This document shows positions 5,480 through 7,883 of a stretch of 7,883 nucleotides of DNA, piece after piece. The translations under genes and the position numbers were made by a program. A model generated the notes under the pieces. The model did not search any database and was not told the DNA's origin. It saw only the letters and a program-made list of their open reading frames with translations. Source of the stretch: Actinomycetes bacterium (GTDB lineage Bacteria; Actinomycetota; Thermoleophilia; Solirubrobacterales; Solirubrobacteraceae); assembly GCA_023429855.1 (NCBI GenBank), contig JAEZDB010000518.1:1-7883 (forward strand). The letters are read 5' to 3'. Each line of letters opens with the position of its first letter. Position 1 is the stretch's first letter.

Positions 5480-6835
5480 ATGCGTTCCTTCCTGCTTCCC
5501 TTGGCCGCGGTCGCCAGCTGCGTGCTCGTCATGCCCGCTGCCGCCTCCGCGGTCTCGCTCACTCGCGAGGGCGACACGTTCGTGCTCACCGGCGACCCTG
5601 GGCCTGACCACCTCATGACGCGCTACGACGACGACACGACCGACCGGTTCGTGATCGCCGGCGCGTCGTTCGGCGCGAACATGCCAGACGGCTGCATCCC
5701 CGGCGAGTGGGACCGCTACGCCCACTGCGTCGTCACGGCCGGCGGGCTCCGGGTCGACGGCGGGGGCGGCGACGACAAGCTCGAGATCGAGTTCGGCACC
5801 CCCGCAGCGCTCAAGGTCCACGTCCTCGGCGGCGCCGGCGACGACACGCTGCGCGACTACAGCGACGGCGGCAACGTCCTTGATGGCGGCGACGGGGCGG
5901 ACTCGGTGACCGGCGGCCCTGGCAACGACACGGTGCTTGGAGGTCCTGGCGACGACCTCGTCGTCGGCGACGGCTTCACGGGCACGTTCGCCGACGTGAT
6001 CGACGGCGGTCCCGGCTACGACCGCAGCGAAGGCGACTGGACCAACCCGACGCAGGGCGCGCCCACCCCGCCGGCAAGCGTCAGCCTGAACGGCGTGGCC
6101 GACGACGGCCGCCCAGGTGAGGGCGACAACGCCACCGGCATCGAGCGCATCCGCATCAACCACGCCGCAACGCTGATCGCTGGACTCGAGGCGGTCGACT
6201 TCGAAATCCCGAGCAACGCCGGAACGGTCAAGGCCAAGCGCGTCGGGAGTCCGGCGGCCGACAAGCTCAAGGCGGCGCACGGCCCCGACGAGATCGACGG
6301 CGGCGCAGGCGACGACAACCTCGAAGGCGGCTACGGCGACGACCTGATCACCGGCGGCGCCGGCAAAGACACGATCAACGCCGACGCCAGCGGCGGCTGC
6401 GACATCTTCGTGTGCAACGCGCCGGTCGGCAACGACACCGTGCTGGCCCGCGACGGCGAAGCCGACTCGATCGCCTGCGGCGTCGGGACTGATCGGGCGG
6501 TCGTCGACGCGATCGACACCACCTCGGCGTGCGAGACCGTCGAGGTCGGTGCCGCCGACCGAACACCACCCGGCGGTGGCGCCGGCGGAACGCCGCCTGG
6601 GGGCGGGAGCGGCCAGCCCGGCGCGCAGCGCTGCACCGTGCCCAAAGTGAAGGCCGGGACGAAGCTGAGCACGGCCCGCAAGCGGCTCGCGGCGGCCGGC
6701 TGCCGCACCAAGGTGGTCAAGATCCGCTCGCGCAAGTACGCCAAGCACCGCGTCGTGCGGCTCTCCAAGCGTGCTGGCGGCACGGTCAGCGCAGGGAAGC
6801 GCGTGACCGTCTATGTCTCGAAGGGCGTCCGCTGA
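5480..6835 (+). CDS. Secreted RTX-type calcium-binding protein with C-terminal PASTA domain
   Basis: A 451-residue exported protein of unknown specific role. Residues 1-24 are a Sec signal peptide (MRSFLLPLAAVASCVLV core, cleavage likely after ASA at 24). Residues about 92-181 hold hemolysin-type nonapeptide repeats of the GGxGxDxx kind (GGAGDD, GGPGND, GGPGDD), which bind calcium in a parallel beta-roll. Residues 187-267 are a non-repeat insert. Residues 268-298 carry a second repeat block, followed by a region with C333 and C351. A Gly/Pro linker (362-382) leads to a PASTA domain (383-448) beginning RCTVPKVKAG, with C385 and C408 likely forming a disulphide. PASTA domains often bind peptidoglycan or muropeptides, so wall attachment is a reasonable inference. 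The ATG at 5480 is chosen because it directly begins the signal peptide; ATGs at 5399 and 5444 would add a non-hydrophobic extension. The stop overlaps the next start as TGATG. Confidence 0.88.
   Translation: MRSFLLPLAAVASCVLVMPAAASAVSLTREGDTFVLTGDPGPDHLMTRYDDDTTDRFVIAGASFGANMPDGCIPGEWDRYAHCVVTAGGLRVDGGGGDDKLEIEFGTPAALKVHVLGGAGDDTLRDYSDGGNVLDGGDGADSVTGGPGNDTVLGGPGDDLVVGDGFTGTFADVIDGGPGYDRSEGDWTNPTQGAPTPPASVSLNGVADDGRPGEGDNATGIERIRINHAATLIAGLEAVDFEIPSNAGTVKAKRVGSPAADKLKAAHGPDEIDGGAGDDNLEGGYGDDLITGGAGKDTINADASGGCDIFVCNAPVGNDTVLARDGEADSIACGVGTDRAVVDAIDTTSACETVEVGAADRTPPGGGAGGTPPGGGSGQPGAQRCTVPKVKAGTKLSTARKRLAAAGCRTKVVKIRSRKYAKHRVVRLSKRAGGTVSAGKRVTVYVSKGVR
5828..6022 (+). repeat. RTX nonapeptide repeat block 1
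   Basis: Encodes residues 117-181 of the RTX protein. Successive GGxGxD units (GGAGDD, GGDGAD, GGPGND, GGPGDD, GGPGYD) recur at about nine-residue steps, with one longer loop before the last. The glycine and aspartate positions are those that coordinate calcium in the beta-roll. Confidence 0.8.
6281..6373 (+). repeat. RTX nonapeptide repeat block 2
   Basis: Encodes residues 268-298, with units GGAGDD, GGYGDD and GGAGKD, about 86 residues after block 1. The separation suggests two short beta-rolls flanking an inserted region. In the last unit the second Asp position is preceded by Lys, so calcium binding there may be weaker. Confidence 0.75.
6626..6823 (+). other. PASTA domain of the RTX protein
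   Basis: Encodes residues 383-448: start CTVPKVKAG, helix LSTARKRLAAAGC, then KVVKIRS..., VVRLSKRAGGTVSAGKRVTVYVSKG. This is the one-helix, three-strand PASTA pattern, with V-P at the start, G-x-x-V-x-x-G-x-x-V near the end, and a cysteine pair often seen in thermoleophilic actinobacteria (recalled knowledge). It follows a Gly/Pro-rich linker, so it is a terminal module. Confidence 0.8.
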
Positions 6836-6837
6836 TG
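6820..6837 (+). promoter_or_regulatory. Ribosome-binding site and TGATG coupling junction
   Basis: GAAGGG at 6820-6825, inside the last RTX codons, lies 9 nt before the ATG at 6835. The stop TGA (6833-6835) and start ATG (6835-6837) share one A. It is the only convincing Shine-Dalgarno placed before a start in this window and supports the start at 6835 over the in-frame ATG at 6850. Confidence 0.65.
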
Positions 6838-7883
6838 CGGACCGCGACGATGCGCCGGATCGCCGTCGCTGCCGCCACCGCGGCCGCGGCCGCCGCCTGC
6901 ACGGCACCGCACGCGGCTCAGGCCGCCGCGGGTGCCGGGACGATCACCTACATCCTCGGCGGCAACGTCTGGCTCACGACGCCCGACGGCAAGACGACCC
7001 GCCAGCTCACGAAGGACGGCGCCACCAAGCCGTGGCAGCACCCGGCGATGGCGCCGGACGGCTCCGTCTACGCCGTGCAAGGCATGGAGATCGTCCACCT
7101 GGCACCCGGTGGCGAGACACTCAGCCGCGTGACGCCGCCGCGCCTGATCGGCCCGGGCGGCGTGGAGACCAGGCAGGTCGAGCCGGAGTGGGTCGCCCCT
7201 TCGCCCGATGGGACGCGGGTGGCCTGGGGCTCCGACGACTACGCCTGCTCGGAGGCCGATCCCACCTGCCGGTTCGCGACGATCTCGGGCATCATCGATG
7301 CCGACCTGCCGACCGCGGTGAGCAAGTACGGCCAGGCGCCGAGTCTGCGCCACCCCATGTGGATCACGGGCTCGCGCCTGCTCGGGACCGAGAACAGCAA
7401 CAGCTTCTGGGCGAATCTGTGGGACGTCGGCAGCGAGCCGGTGCGCTGGTTCGAGTCCTACGACCAGCTCGGGCTCGTGTGGGACCTGCGGGAGCCCGAC
7501 GTCGCCCCGAACCGCAAGCTCATCGCGATGGTCGCGCTGCGGCCGAACCAGCGCGGTCTCATCGTGATCTCGCGCAGCCAGACCGACCTGGCGACGGGCA
7601 CGCCGGCGATTCCGCCGCCGCTGTGCGGCATCACGGAGACGAACCGGATCGACGCGTCGCCGACGTGGTCGCCCGACGGCCTGGAGCTCGCGTACGCCGA
7701 CGCGAAGGGGATCCAGGTCAACACGTGGACGAAGGAGATCGAGGGCGAGGCCGACTGCGTGACGCCCGAGCCGCGCACGATCGCGCCGGCCGGTGCCAAG
7801 TCGCCCGACTGGGGTGCGGCCGAGCCGCTGAAACCGACGCCTCCCCCGCCACCGCCCCCGCCGCCCGTCGATCAGGGCGGCGG
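6835..7883 (+). CDS. Secreted PD40/TolB-like beta-propeller protein (3' end outside window)
   Basis: 349 complete codons are open to the right edge with no stop. Residues 1-30 look like a signal peptide (RR at 7-8, Ala-rich core, AQA before about 31); the single Cys in AAAAAACTA is a poor lipobox, so Sec cleavage is preferred. The mature part shows propeller-blade motifs of the PD40/TolB type: PAMAPDGSVYAV (70-81), EWVAPSPDGTRVAW (118-131), PDVAPNRKLIAM (221-232), PTWSPDGLELAYAD (276-289), SPDWG (323-327). Cysteines at 138 and 145 could pair. A polyproline tract (about 335-343) then opens a probable linker to an unseen C-terminal domain. The ATG at 6835 shares its A with the RTX stop, and GAAGGG at 6820-6825 is a ribosome-binding site at 9 nt spacing, so the pair is translationally coupled. 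Function is unknown; such propellers commonly bind proteins or glycans. Confidence 0.85.
   Translation, partial: MRTATMRRIAVAAATAAAAAACTAPHAAQAAAGAGTITYILGGNVWLTTPDGKTTRQLTKDGATKPWQHPAMAPDGSVYAVQGMEIVHLAPGGETLSRVTPPRLIGPGGVETRQVEPEWVAPSPDGTRVAWGSDDYACSEADPTCRFATISGIIDADLPTAVSKYGQAPSLRHPMWITGSRLLGTENSNSFWANLWDVGSEPVRWFESYDQLGLVWDLREPDVAPNRKLIAMVALRPNQRGLIVISRSQTDLATGTPAIPPPLCGITETNRIDASPTWSPDGLELAYADAKGIQVNTWTKEIEGEADCVTPEPRTIAPAGAKSPDWGAAEPLKPTPPPPPPPPPVDQGG

Noticed and set aside
5423..6907. 494-codon open frame antisense to the RTX gene
   Set aside because: It lies opposite a gene with signal peptide, RTX and PASTA motifs. Its product is low-complexity and explained by the repetitive GC-rich sense codons.
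6835..6924. Propeller protein as a lipoprotein
   Set aside because: The only candidate cysteine follows an all-Ala stretch without the usual Leu at -3, and an AxA-type Sec cleavage site follows it.
1..7883. tRNA, rRNA, CRISPR array, insertion sequence, toxin-antitoxin or phage-defence genes
   Set aside because: No regular spaced repeats, transposase motifs, terminal inverted repeats or RNA-gene signatures were seen by reading; the repeats present are protein-level RTX units.

Overview
The window is high-GC DNA with dense, closely packed genes and strong G/C bias at third codon positions. Gene content and style point to a high-GC actinobacterium. Secreted RTX-type calcium-binding proteins ending in a cysteine-bearing PASTA domain, next to PD40/TolB-like propellers, are typical of class Thermoleophilia (Solirubrobacterales). 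That placement is inference from protein style, not from a marker gene.

Layout. (1) 1-481, minus strand: the 5' part of plsX (runs off the left edge) preceded by rpmF (ribosomal protein L32), 2 nt apart. (2) 480-3071, plus strand: a two-part GNAT acetyltransferase whose start codon overlaps that of rpmF, then a FadD-type acyl-CoA ligase (ligase 1). (3) 3072-3134: a short convergent gap with two tandem stem-loops, probably a bidirectional terminator. (4) 3135-5317, minus strand: a DUF177/YceD protein preceded 11 nt upstream by a second acyl-CoA ligase (ligase 2), a close paralogue of ligase 1. (5) 5318-5479: a divergent intergenic region with a candidate -10 box and two small palindromes. (6) 5480-7883, plus strand: a secreted RTX-PASTA protein translationally coupled (TGATG) to a secreted PD40 propeller protein with a polyproline tract, cut by the right edge.

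How the genes relate. DUF177, rpmF and plsX normally form one co-directional block linking 50S ribosome biogenesis to phospholipid synthesis. Here all three keep the same strand and order, but two opposite-strand genes (GNAT and ligase 1) sit between DUF177 and rpmF. The two ligases face each other across DUF177, so this looks like an old inverted duplication or insertion that split the block. The ligases would activate fatty acids to acyl-CoA. PlsX feeds acyl-phosphate into phosphatidic acid synthesis, but the visible part of this PlsX departs from several usually conserved motifs. The right-hand pair is a separate, exported cell-envelope module.

I see no CRISPR array, tRNA, rRNA, insertion sequence or recognised defence system. 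The most interesting points are the split block, the shared CATG start of rpmF and GNAT with a possible leaderless promoter, the divergent PlsX motifs, and the RTX-PASTA/propeller pair.
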